Shown here: piece by piece, positions 25,216 to 33,578 of the stretch | How the letters are laid out: every line of letters begins with the position of its first letter | Numbering within the stretch: position 1 is the first letter of the stretch | Assembly: GCA_015059845.1 (NCBI GenBank) | Contig: SUZR01000005.1 | Coordinates: 106,268 to 170,267, forward strand | Origin: Rikenellaceae bacterium | GTDB lineage: Bacteria; Bacteroidota; Bacteroidia; Bacteroidales; Rikenellaceae | DNA length: 64,000 nt | Reading direction: 5' to 3' | Program-made: the position numbers and the translations under genes | Notes under the pieces: model-generated | Database searches by the model: none | Told to the model about the DNA's origin: nothing | Seen by the model: the letters and a program-made list of their open reading frames with translations, nothing else

Positions 25216-25246
25216 TTTGGCAGAATTAGATTTTTTTGTATATTTG
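25216..25246 (+). promoter_or_regulatory. Promoter of tRNA-Cys
   Basis: TTTG (25216-25219), 19 bases, TATATTTG (25239-25246): a perfect match to the Bacteroidetes consensus, with the -7 box 20 bases before the tRNA. Confidence 0.8.
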
Positions 25247-25266
25247 CACTCGCAAAACGACTTAAT

Positions 25267-25338
25267 GGTCCGATGGATGAGTGGTTTAGTCACCGGTCTG
25301 CAAAACCGTCTACAGCGGTTCGAATCCGCTTCGGACCT
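25267..25338 (+). tRNA. tRNA-Cys (anticodon GCA)
   Basis: The 72-nt cloverleaf has acceptor GGTCCGA/TCGGACC, anticodon loop CTGCAAA giving GCA, T arm AGCGG-TTCGAAT-CCGCT, and discriminator T as expected for tRNA-Cys. The top pair of the anticodon stem is C.U, a mismatch, and the D stem has 3 pairs. No CCA is encoded. Confidence 0.92.
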
Positions 25339-25339
25339 C

Positions 25340-25378
25340 AAAAAACCCTTCTACAAGCACTTGTAGAGGGGTTTTCAA
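25340..25378 (+). terminator. Terminator of tRNA-Cys
   Basis: AAAACCC..CTACAAG pairs with CTTGTAG..GGGTTTT around CA, followed by a T-rich run. It begins 2 bases after the tRNA. Confidence 0.88.
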
Positions 25379-25649
25379 TTTTTACGCCATTATTTACGCC
25401 ATTTTTGGGCTACGACTAATCAATCCCTCTTACATTGATAAAGTTAGTAAAAAAATCAATAGCAAAGGTAATAATTGCCAAGATACAATAAAATATTATT
25501 CTCAAAAGTAAAAGCGAGTTTCCCCGCATTAACCTTTTACAACTAAATAATCCATACTGAAATTTGCGTAAATGAGTATTTTTATAATTTGGCAGTTGTA
25601 ATTGCCGAATTACATATATTCCATTACATCACATTCTGCTTTGAAACAA
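25379..25649. other. Gene-free spacer between tRNA-Cys and tRNA-Leu
   Basis: About 270 AT-rich bases. The only repeats seen are a direct repeat TTTACGCCATT (two copies at 25381-25402) just after the tRNA terminator. There is no gene or promoter I can support. Such a spacer flanked by two tRNAs could hold an old integration scar. Confidence 0.45.
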
Positions 25650-25684
25650 AAAAAACGCGTTAGACTTTCATCTAACGCGTTTTC
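25650..25684 (-). terminator. Terminator of tRNA-Leu
   Basis: AACGCGTTAGA pairs perfectly with TCTAACGCGTT around CTTTCA. On the minus strand a T-run follows. It abuts the tRNA 3' end. Confidence 0.88.
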
Positions 25685-25687
25685 TAG

Positions 25688-25771
25688 TGCCCAGGACAAG
25701 ACTCGAACTTGCACGAGCTAATGCTCACTACCCCCTCAAAGTAGCGTGTCTACCAATTTCACCACCTGGGC
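25688..25771 (-). tRNA. tRNA-Leu (anticodon GAG)
   Basis: The 84-nt class II tRNA has acceptor GCCCAGG/CCTGGGC, D arm with AAATTGGTAGAC, anticodon loop TTGAGGG giving GAG, a long variable arm (GAGCATTAGCTC), T arm with GTTCGAGTC, and discriminator A. No CCA is encoded. Confidence 0.93.
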
Positions 25772-25818
25772 CTTTCCATCCTTGAGGACGTCCATAGCCG
25801 TTTCCTCGAAAAGGTGTG

Positions 25819-25849
25819 CAAATATAGGCACTATTTCGTAATTAGCAAA
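25819..25849 (-). promoter_or_regulatory. Promoter of tRNA-Leu
   Basis: On the minus strand TTTG (25849-25846), 19 bases, TATATTTG (25826-25819). Identical boxes and spacing to the tRNA-Cys and tRNA-Glu promoters. Confidence 0.8.
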
Positions 25850-25920
25850 ATTTTTCGGGATATTTTCAACAAAATAGTGCGTATTTCATAAATTTACACC
25901 TCTGCTCGCCCGCTCAAATG

Positions 25921-27576
25921 CTACAAAAACACCATCAGCACCAGCTGCGCCAACAGCACGCGAAGAAACATCGACAGCGGATAGACCGTAGCGTAGGCCA
26001 CCGAGGCGTGGTCGCCAGGGATGGTGTCGTTGGCATAGTTCAGGGCCATAGGGTTAGCCATCGAGCCGCACAACATTCCGCACGTAGAGCCGAAATCGAT
26101 TTTTGCCAAGCGCATAGCCGCAACACCCACCAGCACAACGGGTAAGAGCGTTATCAGGAACCCCAGGCCTACCCACATCAAACCCGTAGGGCTCACCGCC
26201 GTTGAGAAAAACTCGCCACCCGAACTAAGTCCCAGACAAGCCAGATACAACGACAGGCCGAAAGCTCGCAGCATAAGGTTTGCGCTTCGTGTTGCGTAGG
26301 TTATAAGATGCATACGCGGGCCGTAGGTTCCAATCAGGATTCCCACCACGATAGGTCCTCCCGCCAAGCCCAACTTCACGGGAAAGGCAGCGCCCGGCAG
26401 CGACAAAGGCACAGCACCGAGGATAAGGCCCAAGACGATACCTATATAAATAGATGTAAGATTTGGCTCCTGCAACTCCTTTTCGGCATTTCCCAGCACC
26501 TTCTCGACCTTCATCACGCCACGCTCGCCACCGACCACGACAACGCAGTCGCCCACCTGCAGACGCAAATCGGGCGTAGCAAGCAGAGGCACGCCACTAC
26601 GATAGATACGGCTGATATTTATACCGTAGCTGTTACGCAGGCGCAACGAGCCCAGACGCTTACCATTTATCTCGGGGCGCGTGATGATAATCTGGCGCGA
26701 CACAAGCTGACGGTCGATAGCATTCCAATCGACATTATCGCTATTCCAGTCTATGCTCTCGCGCTTGCCAATCATCGCCTCCATCGTATCCATATCCTTG
26801 CGCGAGGCGATGACCAAGATACGGTCGTCCTTTTGCAGGTGTGTATCATTTGACGGCAGTAGCACCTTGCCATCGCGCCACAGACGCGAGATAACAAATG
26901 GCACGTGCGCCAACTCGGCCACATTATGCAGGTCGCGGCCAAAGACTCCGGGATTCTGCACCTGAAGCGTTGCGAGGAAGGTATTATTTACGTGCTCCTC
27001 GTTGGGTTGTGACATATCCTGGTCACGCACCCACAGACGGCGCATAAGCAGAATGGCGATGATAACACCCACAACACCCAACGGATAGGTTACGGCACAA
27101 CTCAACGCCGGCGCCGCCGTAGGCTCTCCCATCTGCGCCAAGGTCTGCTGCGAGGCTCCCAATGCGGGTGTGTTTGTTGTGGCTCCGCACAGCACGCCCA
27201 TCATCTCCGACAGGGGCACGCCCAAGCCAAAGCTGAAGGCCACAGCCATAGCCGTACCGAGCAGGATTACAGCCACGCCCAGCATATTGAGCGTGACACC
27301 ACCCTCGCGGAAGGCACTCATAAATCCCGGGCCGACCTGCACGCCGAGCGAATAGACAAACAGCACCAGACCGAAGTTCTCGGCAAAGAGCAGCATACGG
27401 TTATCTATGGTCACGCCGAAGTGGCCCGCCACGATACCCGCAAAGAATACGAACGTAATGCCTAACGACACGCCCCACACTCTCACCTTACCGAAGATAA
27501 GGCCCACGGCGCAGATAAGCGAAATGACCACTACGGCCTGCAGCGAAGAGTGTGTAAGAAATAACGATTCAAACAT
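25921..27576 (-). CDS. YidE-like putative transporter with paired TrkA-C (RCK-C) domains
   Basis: The 551-residue protein has the two-half layout of the aspartate:alanine exchanger family: about 5-6 helices (residues 10-180), a cytoplasmic middle with two RCK-C domains (about 200-285 and 290-370; DDRILVIASRKDMD and VGDCVVVVGGERGVMKVEK), and a second membrane half (about 375-551). The repeated inverted motif is visible as VLCGATTNTPALGA in half 1 and MLCGSMANPMALNYA in half 2. The AAE family exchanges small amino acids, but the YidE branch has no proven substrate. It is preceded by a hairpin that ends dpp11. Confidence 0.87.
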   Translation of the reverse strand: MFESLFLTHSSLQAVVVISLICAVGLIFGKVRVWGVSLGITFVFFAGIVAGHFGVTIDNRMLLFAENFGLVLFVYSLGVQVGPGFMSAFREGGVTLNMLGVAVILLGTAMAVAFSFGLGVPLSEMMGVLCGATTNTPALGASQQTLAQMGEPTAAPALSCAVTYPLGVVGVIIAILLMRRLWVRDQDMSQPNEEHVNNTFLATLQVQNPGVFGRDLHNVAELAHVPFVISRLWRDGKVLLPSNDTHLQKDDRILVIASRKDMDTMEAMIGKRESIDWNSDNVDWNAIDRQLVSRQIIITRPEINGKRLGSLRLRNSYGINISRIYRSGVPLLATPDLRLQVGDCVVVVGGERGVMKVEKVLGNAEKELQEPNLTSIYIGIVLGLILGAVPLSLPGAAFPVKLGLAGGPIVVGILIGTYGPRMHLITYATRSANLMLRAFGLSLYLACLGLSSGGEFFSTAVSPTGLMWVGLGFLITLLPVVLVGVAAMRLAKIDFGSTCGMLCGSMANPMALNYANDTIPGDHASVAYATVYPLSMFLRVLLAQLVLMVFL

Positions 27577-27592
27577 TTTTCTTTATAGCAAA

Positions 27593-27641
27593 GCTACTCC
27601 CGCTATCGAAGCCTGCCGAGGCTGGCCAATGCGAGAGTAGC
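27593..27641 (-). terminator. Stem-loop between dpp11 and the YidE-like gene
   Basis: GCTACTCCCGC pairs with GCGAGAGTAGC (one mismatch), with a nested hairpin AGCCTGCCGAGGCT. It fills the 84-base gap between the two minus-strand genes. There is no good T-run after it on the minus strand, so attenuator or processing site is as likely as terminator. Confidence 0.5.
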
Positions 27642-27660
27642 ATTTTTCCAATAAAATATC

Positions 27661-29718
27661 TTACTTCAAGGTCATCTCATCAAAGAGGTACGATGCACCT
27701 CCGATGCGGTCGATAACGAACAACACGTAGCGGATATCAACCGAGATATTACGGCAGATTGTGGGGTCGAACTCCATATCGCTCATCGTAGAACGCCACG
27801 TGCGGTCGAAGTTGATACCAATCAACTCGCCCTTGCCATTGATAACGGGTGAGCCCGAGTTACCGCCCGATGTATGGTTTGTAGCAAGGAAGCATACGGG
27901 CACCGAGTAACGGCCATTGATTGTCTGGCCCCAGCGGCCATAATCCTTACGTGCGTAGATATCGCGCAGCGACTGCGGGATGTTATAGTCGTAGATATTG
28001 GGGTCATCCTTGGCAATGATACCATCAATGGTAGATACGGGGTGGTGATACTCCGCATCGGCATACTCATAACCCGCCACCGTACCGTAAGCTACACGCA
28101 GCGTGAAGTTTGCATCGGGGTAGAATGCGCGCTCCTTATCCCACTCGCGCAGAGCCTGCATATAGGGGCGATACCACTTCTCCACCGAGGGTACGTTGCT
28201 GATGTTGCGGTATGCGTAGTTGCGGGCGTCGTTGGCGATGTTGTTGAACATACGTGAGAACTCAACCATAGCATCACCGCGTACATCCGATACGGTGATA
28301 GGCTCCTTTCCCAGCAGGCGGCTGCAACGGAACAGAGCGTCAACATACTTCTCCACGCCGCCGTAGTATGAAATCTGCACCTTCAGGTCGGCAGGCATAC
28401 GCTCGGGAGCTACGCGCTCGCAGAACTCAGCCACCATACGGCGTGCGATGGCCTGGTCGATGGTCTGGTTGTATGACTTGAGGAAGTTCTGGTGTGCCTT
28501 CTCAACATCGTAGGTCTTACCCTCCTTCTCGGCGCGTGTTACGGCAGCATACAAAGAGCGAGCGAATGAATAGGCGTCAATGGTTGCGATAGACTCCGAG
28601 TAGAGCTCGCGCATATAGTATCCAGGGATAACCTCCTCGTAGGCCTTATGCATCTCGTCCAGCAGGTTGGCATACTCAGGCTTCGACTTTGCCCACTCGG
28701 CAAATTTTTCTTCGTATGCCTGCTTCTTGGCTACCGTACCCAAACGGTTAAGACCCATCACCTCTCCCTGCCACTTCTTCCACGCATTGGCAATACCTGC
28801 GTGAACGGCTGCAAAGGCGATACGCACCTCGGCACTCTTAGCCTGCTCAGCCTCGATAATCTCCAGGCGTTGTGTGCGCAGAGCAATCTTCATCGGGTCA
28901 GAAATCTCGGCAACATACTTTACAGCGTCCGAAGTAACATACTCCTGCGTATTGCCGGGGAAACCGTAAATCATCGTGAAGTCGCCCTCATCAACACCCT
29001 TCGTAGAGATGGTGAAGTGACGCTTGGGCTGGTAGGGCTTATTATCCTTCGAGTAGTCAGCAGGGTTGTTGTTCTCGTCAGCATATACGCGGAAAATCGA
29101 GAAGTCGCCCGTATGACGCGGCCACACCCAGTTATCTGTATCGCCACCAAACTTACCGATAGATGAGGGTGGCGCACCCACGAAGCGTACATCGCGGTAG
29201 GTCTGATATACGAACAGGAACTGCTGGTTGCCGTAGTACATCTGCTCGATAGAGGCGCGGTAGCCCTCGCCCTTCTTTGCCTCGGCGATGATATCCTCAG
29301 CCTTCTCACCTGCAGCCAGACGCTCTGTCACATCCTCCATACGCACCAAAAGACTCACGGTCAAGCCCGGCACGGGAAGCTCCTCGCCCTTAGACATAGC
29401 CCAATAGCCGTGCGTGAGGTAGTCGTGCTCGACAGACGAGAGGCGCTGAATAGAGCCGTAGCCGCAATGGTGGTTCGTAAGAAGCAGACCCTCGCCTGAG
29501 AGGAACTCGCCCGTACATCCGCCACCAAACTGAACAACAGCGTCCTTGAGCGATGCTTTGTTAATAGAATAGATATCCTCGGCCTTCAGACGAAAACCCT
29601 TTGCACGCATATCCTTGATGCGTGAGCCGATAAGGCTCGGCAACCACATACCCTCGTCGGCCTGCGCCGTAAGGAATGTACAGCACAACAGTGCGCTGAT
29701 GAAAATTTTCTTTATCAT
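27661..29718 (-). CDS. dpp11: S46 family dipeptidyl-peptidase, Dpp11 type (Asp/Glu-specific)
   Basis: The 685-residue periplasmic serine peptidase has a signal peptide (LTAQADEG). It releases dipeptides from peptide N-termini, feeding amino acids to anaerobic metabolism. Catalytic residues are His in LLLTNHHCGYG, Asp in KFGGDTDNWVWPRHTGD, and Ser in SGGNSGSPV. The residue 18 positions after that Ser is Arg (INFDRTWR). In Porphyromonas gingivalis enzymes Arg at this place (R673) marks Dpp11 with Asp/Glu preference, while Dpp7 has Gly. The specificity call rests on this residue. The gene appears to be transcribed alone or with the YidE-like gene downstream. Confidence 0.9.
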   Translation of the reverse strand: MIKKIFISALLCCTFLTAQADEGMWLPSLIGSRIKDMRAKGFRLKAEDIYSINKASLKDAVVQFGGGCTGEFLSGEGLLLTNHHCGYGSIQRLSSVEHDYLTHGYWAMSKGEELPVPGLTVSLLVRMEDVTERLAAGEKAEDIIAEAKKGEGYRASIEQMYYGNQQFLFVYQTYRDVRFVGAPPSSIGKFGGDTDNWVWPRHTGDFSIFRVYADENNNPADYSKDNKPYQPKRHFTISTKGVDEGDFTMIYGFPGNTQEYVTSDAVKYVAEISDPMKIALRTQRLEIIEAEQAKSAEVRIAFAAVHAGIANAWKKWQGEVMGLNRLGTVAKKQAYEEKFAEWAKSKPEYANLLDEMHKAYEEVIPGYYMRELYSESIATIDAYSFARSLYAAVTRAEKEGKTYDVEKAHQNFLKSYNQTIDQAIARRMVAEFCERVAPERMPADLKVQISYYGGVEKYVDALFRCSRLLGKEPITVSDVRGDAMVEFSRMFNNIANDARNYAYRNISNVPSVEKWYRPYMQALREWDKERAFYPDANFTLRVAYGTVAGYEYADAEYHHPVSTIDGIIAKDDPNIYDYNIPQSLRDIYARKDYGRWGQTINGRYSVPVCFLATNHTSGGNSGSPVINGKGELIGINFDRTWRSTMSDMEFDPTICRNISVDIRYVLFVIDRIGGASYLFDEMTLK

Positions 29719-29784
29719 AATTCAATGTATTTGTTTCTATATTACAAAAATAGGCAAAAAAGTGAGAAATAAGAGTTTTTTACA

Positions 29785-29820
29785 TAAAAAAAGGTGCTGA
29801 CCCGCAGGTAGCACCTTTTC
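29785..29820 (-). terminator. Terminator hairpin downstream of pgi
   Basis: AAAAGGTGCT pairs with AGCACCTTTT around an 11-base loop. On the minus strand T7 follows. It is the second hairpin after pgi, behind the large palindrome at 29861-29984. Confidence 0.75.
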
Positions 29821-29860
29821 TATTTGGTTGTAAGAAACTCTTAATTATCCTCCCCAACCT

Positions 29861-29984
29861 AAAAAAGTGGATAGTTGAGGCTGTTTTGAGGCTTGTCGCA
29901 GATTTTGGATGCGGAGCATACTCGGCGTATGTGAGTAATCCGAAATCAAGCAAGACGCCACAACAGCCCAACTTGGCACTTTTT
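29861..29984 (-). repeat. Large imperfect palindrome, copy B (directly after pgi)
   Basis: About 124 bases fold back with bulges: AAAAAAGTGG..AGTTG.GGCTGTTTTG on the left pairs with the right arm ending in CAACAGCCCAACTTGGCACT. The tip is a clean CATAC-TCGGC-GTATG hairpin (29917-29931). On the minus strand the element starts one base after the pgi stop codon and ends in CCACTTTTTT, so it also looks like a giant terminator. Its GGCTGTTGTGGCGTCTTGC is close to GGCTCTTTTGGCATCTGC of copy A. Confidence 0.65.
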
Positions 29985-29985
29985 A

Positions 29986-31317
29986 TTAGAGTCTTGCTTT
30001 AATAGCCTTCGACTCCTCCTCGTAACCGGGCTTATCGAGAAGAGCAAACATATTCTTCTTGTAAGCCTCAACACCCGGCTGGTTGAAGGGGTTAACGCCG
30101 AGGATGTAACCGCTGATACCGCAAGCCTTCTCGAAGAAGTAAATCAACTCACCGAGAGCAGTCTCGTTGATTGCGGGAATCTCGATGCGCATCTGAGGTA
30201 CGCCACCATCCAAGTGAGCCAACTGAACACCCAGCTCAGCCATCTTGTTAATATCGTTCAAGCGCTTGCCTGTGAGGAAGTTCAAGCCATCGAGGTTAGC
30301 CTCGTCAGCCTCAACCTTAACCTCATACTTTGAGTTAGCAACAGAGATGATAGTCTCGAACAGCGAGCGCTCACCCTCCTGGATGTACTGACCCATAGAG
30401 TGAAGGTCGGCAGTGAGTGTTACGCTTGCGGGGAAGATACCCAGACCATCCTTACCCTCTGACTCGCCGTAGAGCTGCTTCCACCACTCGGCAACGTAGA
30501 GCAACTTAGGCTCGTAAGAACCCAAAATCTCAATCTTCTTGCCAGCCTTGTAGAACTCGTTACGAACGATAGCGTACTGTGCAGCCAAGTTCTCCTCAAC
30601 GGGAACATCTGCCGCAGTAGCCTTCTCCATATTCTGCGCACCTGCAACCAAAGCCTTGATATCAACGCCAGCCACAGCCAACGGCAACAAACCTACGGGA
30701 GTAAGAACTGAGAAACGACCACCTACGTTGTCAGGAATAACAAATGTGGGATAACCCTCCTGTGTAGCCAGGGTCTTGAGTGCGCCGCGAGCCTTGTCTG
30801 TAATAGCTACGATACGCTCGGCAGCCTCAGCCTTGCCATAACGCTTCTCCAGCTCAGCCTTGATAAGACGGAAGGCGATAGCGGGCTCGGTAGTAGTACC
30901 AGACTTAGAGATAACGATAGCAGCAACTGAGTACTCCTTTGTAGCCTCCAGAAGCTCGTGAGTGTAATCCTCCGAGATGTTCTGACCAGCAAATACCACT
31001 GTGGGGTTAGAGTGCTTCTTGTTGAGGAACTCGAAAGAGTTGCTCATAGCCTCGATAACAGCCTTTGCGCCGAGGTAAGAGCCACCGATACCGATGCAGA
31101 TTACCACCTCAGCCTTCTCGCGCAACTTAGCAGCCTGTGCCTCGATAACAGCAATCTGCTCAGCGTCGATAGATGAGGGGAGGTTTACCCAACCCAAGAA
31201 GTCGTTACCTGCACCCTCGCCTGTGTGGAGCAGGGTGTTAGCCGCAGCGGCCTGTGCCTTCATAGCCTCGCTGATAGCGACGCCAGACTTGGCGATGTCT
31301 AATTTCATCAAACTCAT
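29986..31317 (-). CDS. pgi: Glucose-6-phosphate isomerase
   Basis: The 443-residue glycolytic enzyme interconverts glucose-6-P and fructose-6-P. It shows [16 protein letters not shown] (phosphate-binding region), [16 protein letters not shown], the PGI signature region [17 protein letters not shown], the catalytic Glu in [10 protein letters not shown], and the His of [11 protein letters not shown]. Length matches the short bacterial (Bacillus-type) form. Codons are strongly biased, like those of frdA. It is transcribed away from the mreB operon. Confidence 0.95.
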   Translation of the reverse strand: MSLMKLDIAKSGVAISEAMKAQAAAANTLLHTGEGAGNDFLGWVNLPSSIDAEQIAVIEAQAAKLREKAEVVICIGIGGSYLGAKAVIEAMSNSFEFLNKKHSNPTVVFAGQNISEDYTHELLEATKEYSVAAIVISKSGTTTEPAIAFRLIKAELEKRYGKAEAAERIVAITDKARGALKTLATQEGYPTFVIPDNVGGRFSVLTPVGLLPLAVAGVDIKALVAGAQNMEKATAADVPVEENLAAQYAIVRNEFYKAGKKIEILGSYEPKLLYVAEWWKQLYGESEGKDGLGIFPASVTLTADLHSMGQYIQEGERSLFETIISVANSKYEVKVEADEANLDGLNFLTGKRLNDINKMAELGVQLAHLDGGVPQMRIEIPAINETALGELIYFFEKACGISGYILGVNPFNQPGVEAYKKNMFALLDKPGYEEESKAIKARL

Positions 31318-31460
31318 TGTTTTTCTGTTAATAGTTTATAATTATTCGTAACCTTTTCTCGTTTCCGATTCGGGAGCCACATTATGGCCCATTCTATGAG
31401 CCAAAAAGTTAGCTTGCGAAATTTACGCCACAAAAATAGTAAAAATTTCTTAACAAAAAG

Positions 31461-31493
31461 TTGGAAAACTTACCCATCTTTTCACTACCTTTG
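31461..31493 (+). promoter_or_regulatory. Candidate promoter of the mre-rod operon
   Basis: TTGG (31461-31464), 21 bases, TACCTTTG (31486-31493). The -7 box is good and the -33 is imperfect. It gives mreB a leader of about 95 bases. Confidence 0.5.
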
Positions 31494-31594
31494 TGCTGTC
31501 GAATGCGATTATCGCAACCGAGCAGCGCCAAAGTGGGTAGAAAAAGGAGCTGCGGAGGTGCGTAATGGATTGATTTATAAACAAAAACATAGAT

Positions 31595-32620
31595 ATGGGA
31601 TTTTTTTCGTTAATGCAGGAGTTGGCCATCGACCTCGGAACGGCCAACACTCTTATTATTTACAACGGCAAGGTCGTTGTTGACGAGCCGTCAATCATTG
31701 CTCTCGAGCTGCAGACCGGCAAGGTAAAGGCCATCGGTACCGAGGCAAAGAAGATGGATGGCCGCGTAAACCCCAACATCAAAACTATCCGCCCGTTGAA
31801 GGATGGCGTTATCGCCGACTTTAAGGCTACGGAGCTGATGCTGCGCGGTTTGATTAAGAAGGTTCGTACCACAAACACAATGTTCTCGCCCTCGTTGCGT
31901 ATGGTTATCTGTATCCCCTCTGGTTCTACCAATGTGGAGATTCGTGCCGTTCGTGACTCGGCCGAGCACGCTGGTGCACGTGATGTATATATGATTTTCG
32001 AGCCTATGGCTGCCGCTTTGGGTGCTGGTCTTGACGTGGAGGCACCTGAGGGTAATATGGTTATCGACATCGGTGGCGGTACATCGGAGATTGCCTGTAT
32101 CTCATTGGGCGGTATCGTATGCTCGGAGTCTATCAACGTGGCCGGTGATGTGTTTACATCTGATATTCAGAACTATGTTCGTCAGCAGCACAACATCCGC
32201 ATCGGTGAGCGTACAGCCGAGGAGATTAAGCACGCCATCGGTGCTGCTATACCCGAGTTGGAGGAGGAGCCCGAGGATTTCGTGTTGACAGGTCCGAATA
32301 TGCTTACAGCTCTGCCCCAGACCGTAACACTCTCATACAACGAGATTGCTTACGCGCTGGAGAAGTCACTCGTGAAGCTCGACGCAGCCTTGATGACCGT
32401 ATTGGAGACTATGCCCCCCGAGTTGTACTCTGATATCGTGAAGAACGGTATCTACCTGGCAGGTGGTGGCGCCTTGATTAAGGGTCTTGACAAGCGTCTG
32501 TCAAACAAGTGCGGCTTGCCCGTTCATATCGCCGAGGATCCCCTGCGCGCCATTGCACGCGGTACAAGCATCGCGATGAAGAACGTGGATAAGTTCTCAT
32601 TCTTGATGCACGGCGAGTAA
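31595..32620 (+). CDS. mreB: Rod-shape determining protein MreB
   Basis: The 341-residue actin homolog forms membrane-bound filaments that guide lateral wall synthesis. It has an amphipathic N-terminus (MGFFSLMQ), phosphate-1 LAIDLGTANTLI, the adenine and connect motifs MVIDIGGGTSEIACISLGG and GIYLAGGGALIKGLD. Length and order are standard. It heads mreB-mreC-mreD-mrdA-rodA. Confidence 0.96.
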   Translation: MGFFSLMQELAIDLGTANTLIIYNGKVVVDEPSIIALELQTGKVKAIGTEAKKMDGRVNPNIKTIRPLKDGVIADFKATELMLRGLIKKVRTTNTMFSPSLRMVICIPSGSTNVEIRAVRDSAEHAGARDVYMIFEPMAAALGAGLDVEAPEGNMVIDIGGGTSEIACISLGGIVCSESINVAGDVFTSDIQNYVRQQHNIRIGERTAEEIKHAIGAAIPELEEEPEDFVLTGPNMLTALPQTVTLSYNEIAYALEKSLVKLDAALMTVLETMPPELYSDIVKNGIYLAGGGALIKGLDKRLSNKCGLPVHIAEDPLRAIARGTSIAMKNVDKFSFLMHGE

Positions 32621-32635
32621 ATCCATTAGAAAAAT

Positions 32636-32701
32636 ATGAAATCGCAGCTCTCGGTTGGTTCTCCAGTCGAGAGCCGCGTAGTATATCGGGTCAATGTATA
32701 A
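32636..32701 (+). CDS. Possible 21-residue leader ORF overlapping the mreC start
   Basis: An ATG at 32636 opens a 21-codon frame (MKSQLSVGSPVESRVVYRVN plus V) whose TAA at 32699-32701 overlaps the mreC ATG at 32694. A hairpin GCTCTCG...CGAGAGC (32647-32674) lies inside. This layout fits translational coupling that tunes MreC, but nothing proves it is translated. Confidence 0.25.
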   Translation: MKSQLSVGSPVESRVVYRVNV

Positions 32702-33551
32702 GCTGATAGAATTCCTTCGCAGAATACACGTTGTGCTATTGTTCATCATCATCGAGGCAATAGCACTCAATTATTATGCGCACTCCTCATTCTACACGCA
32801 GGCGAAGATTCTCTCGCGTGCCAACAGCGTGGTGGGAGGGTTGCAGCGCAGTGTATTCAGCGTAAAGCACTTCTTCGCCCTGCGTAGCGAGAACGAGATA
32901 CTATCGGCGCGTGTTGCCGAACTGGAAAACAGCCTCGCCGCCTACCGTGAGCGTGAAGCAAATATGGCGACCGACACCCTGACGATGGCGCAGATTGACT
33001 CCACCTTTGTTGAGCAGCTGACACAATATTCCTACCTGCCGGCACGTATTATCTCCAACACGATAAACCGCAACCGCAACTTCATCACCCTGAACCGCGG
33101 TCGCCAGCACGGCATTATGGAGGATATGGCCGTCATCACGCCCGATGGCTCGATGGTGGGTTACGTTGTGGGTTGCTCAGACCGCTACTCGGTAGTCATC
33201 TCAATTTTGAATGGTGACTTCACCACCAGCGGTAAGATTTCGGGCGACGAGCATTTCGGCTCTATCACGTGGAATGGCCACAGCCCGCACAAGGTGCAGA
33301 TGAGCGAGCTTACCAAGTATGCCGAGTTCGAGGAGGGTGCGCCCGTCGTATCGTCGGGTCTGTCGCACATCTTCCCCGAGGGTGTGAAAATCGGCTTCGT
33401 GGAGAGCTTTACCGAGAATGAGAATCAAACCTCGTTTGATGTTGTGGTGCGTCTGGCTGCCGATATGACCAAGATAAGCAACGTGCTGGTTATTAGCAAT
33501 AACGGCTACGTCGAGGCCACCGAGCTGGAACAAGAGGTCGCAAATAGATAA
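32694..33551 (+). CDS. mreC: Rod-shape determining protein MreC
   Basis: The 285-residue protein has one N-terminal membrane helix (VVLLFIIIEAIALNYYA), a coiled coil (about 62-90, RSENEILSARVAELENSLAA), and the periplasmic beta-rich MreC domain with ARIISNTINRNRNFITLNRG and PVVSSGLSHIFPEGVKIG. It links MreB to the wall-synthesis enzymes. It lies in the mre-rod operon, 73 bases after mreB. Confidence 0.93.
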   Translation: MYKLIEFLRRIHVVLLFIIIEAIALNYYAHSSFYTQAKILSRANSVVGGLQRSVFSVKHFFALRSENEILSARVAELENSLAAYREREANMATDTLTMAQIDSTFVEQLTQYSYLPARIISNTINRNRNFITLNRGRQHGIMEDMAVITPDGSMVGYVVGCSDRYSVVISILNGDFTTSGKISGDEHFGSITWNGHSPHKVQMSELTKYAEFEEGAPVVSSGLSHIFPEGVKIGFVESFTENENQTSFDVVVRLAADMTKISNVLVISNNGYVEATELEQEVANR

Positions 33552-33578
33552 TACGGGGCAAGAAAAGCAAAAGAGAGT

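Noticed and set aside
25087..25341. Upstream extension of dprA to a 450-residue frame
   Set aside because: The extra 85 codons run antisense through tRNA-Cys and its promoter, are Cys/Arg/Phe-rich without family match, and the ATG at 25086 gives the normal DprA N-terminus.
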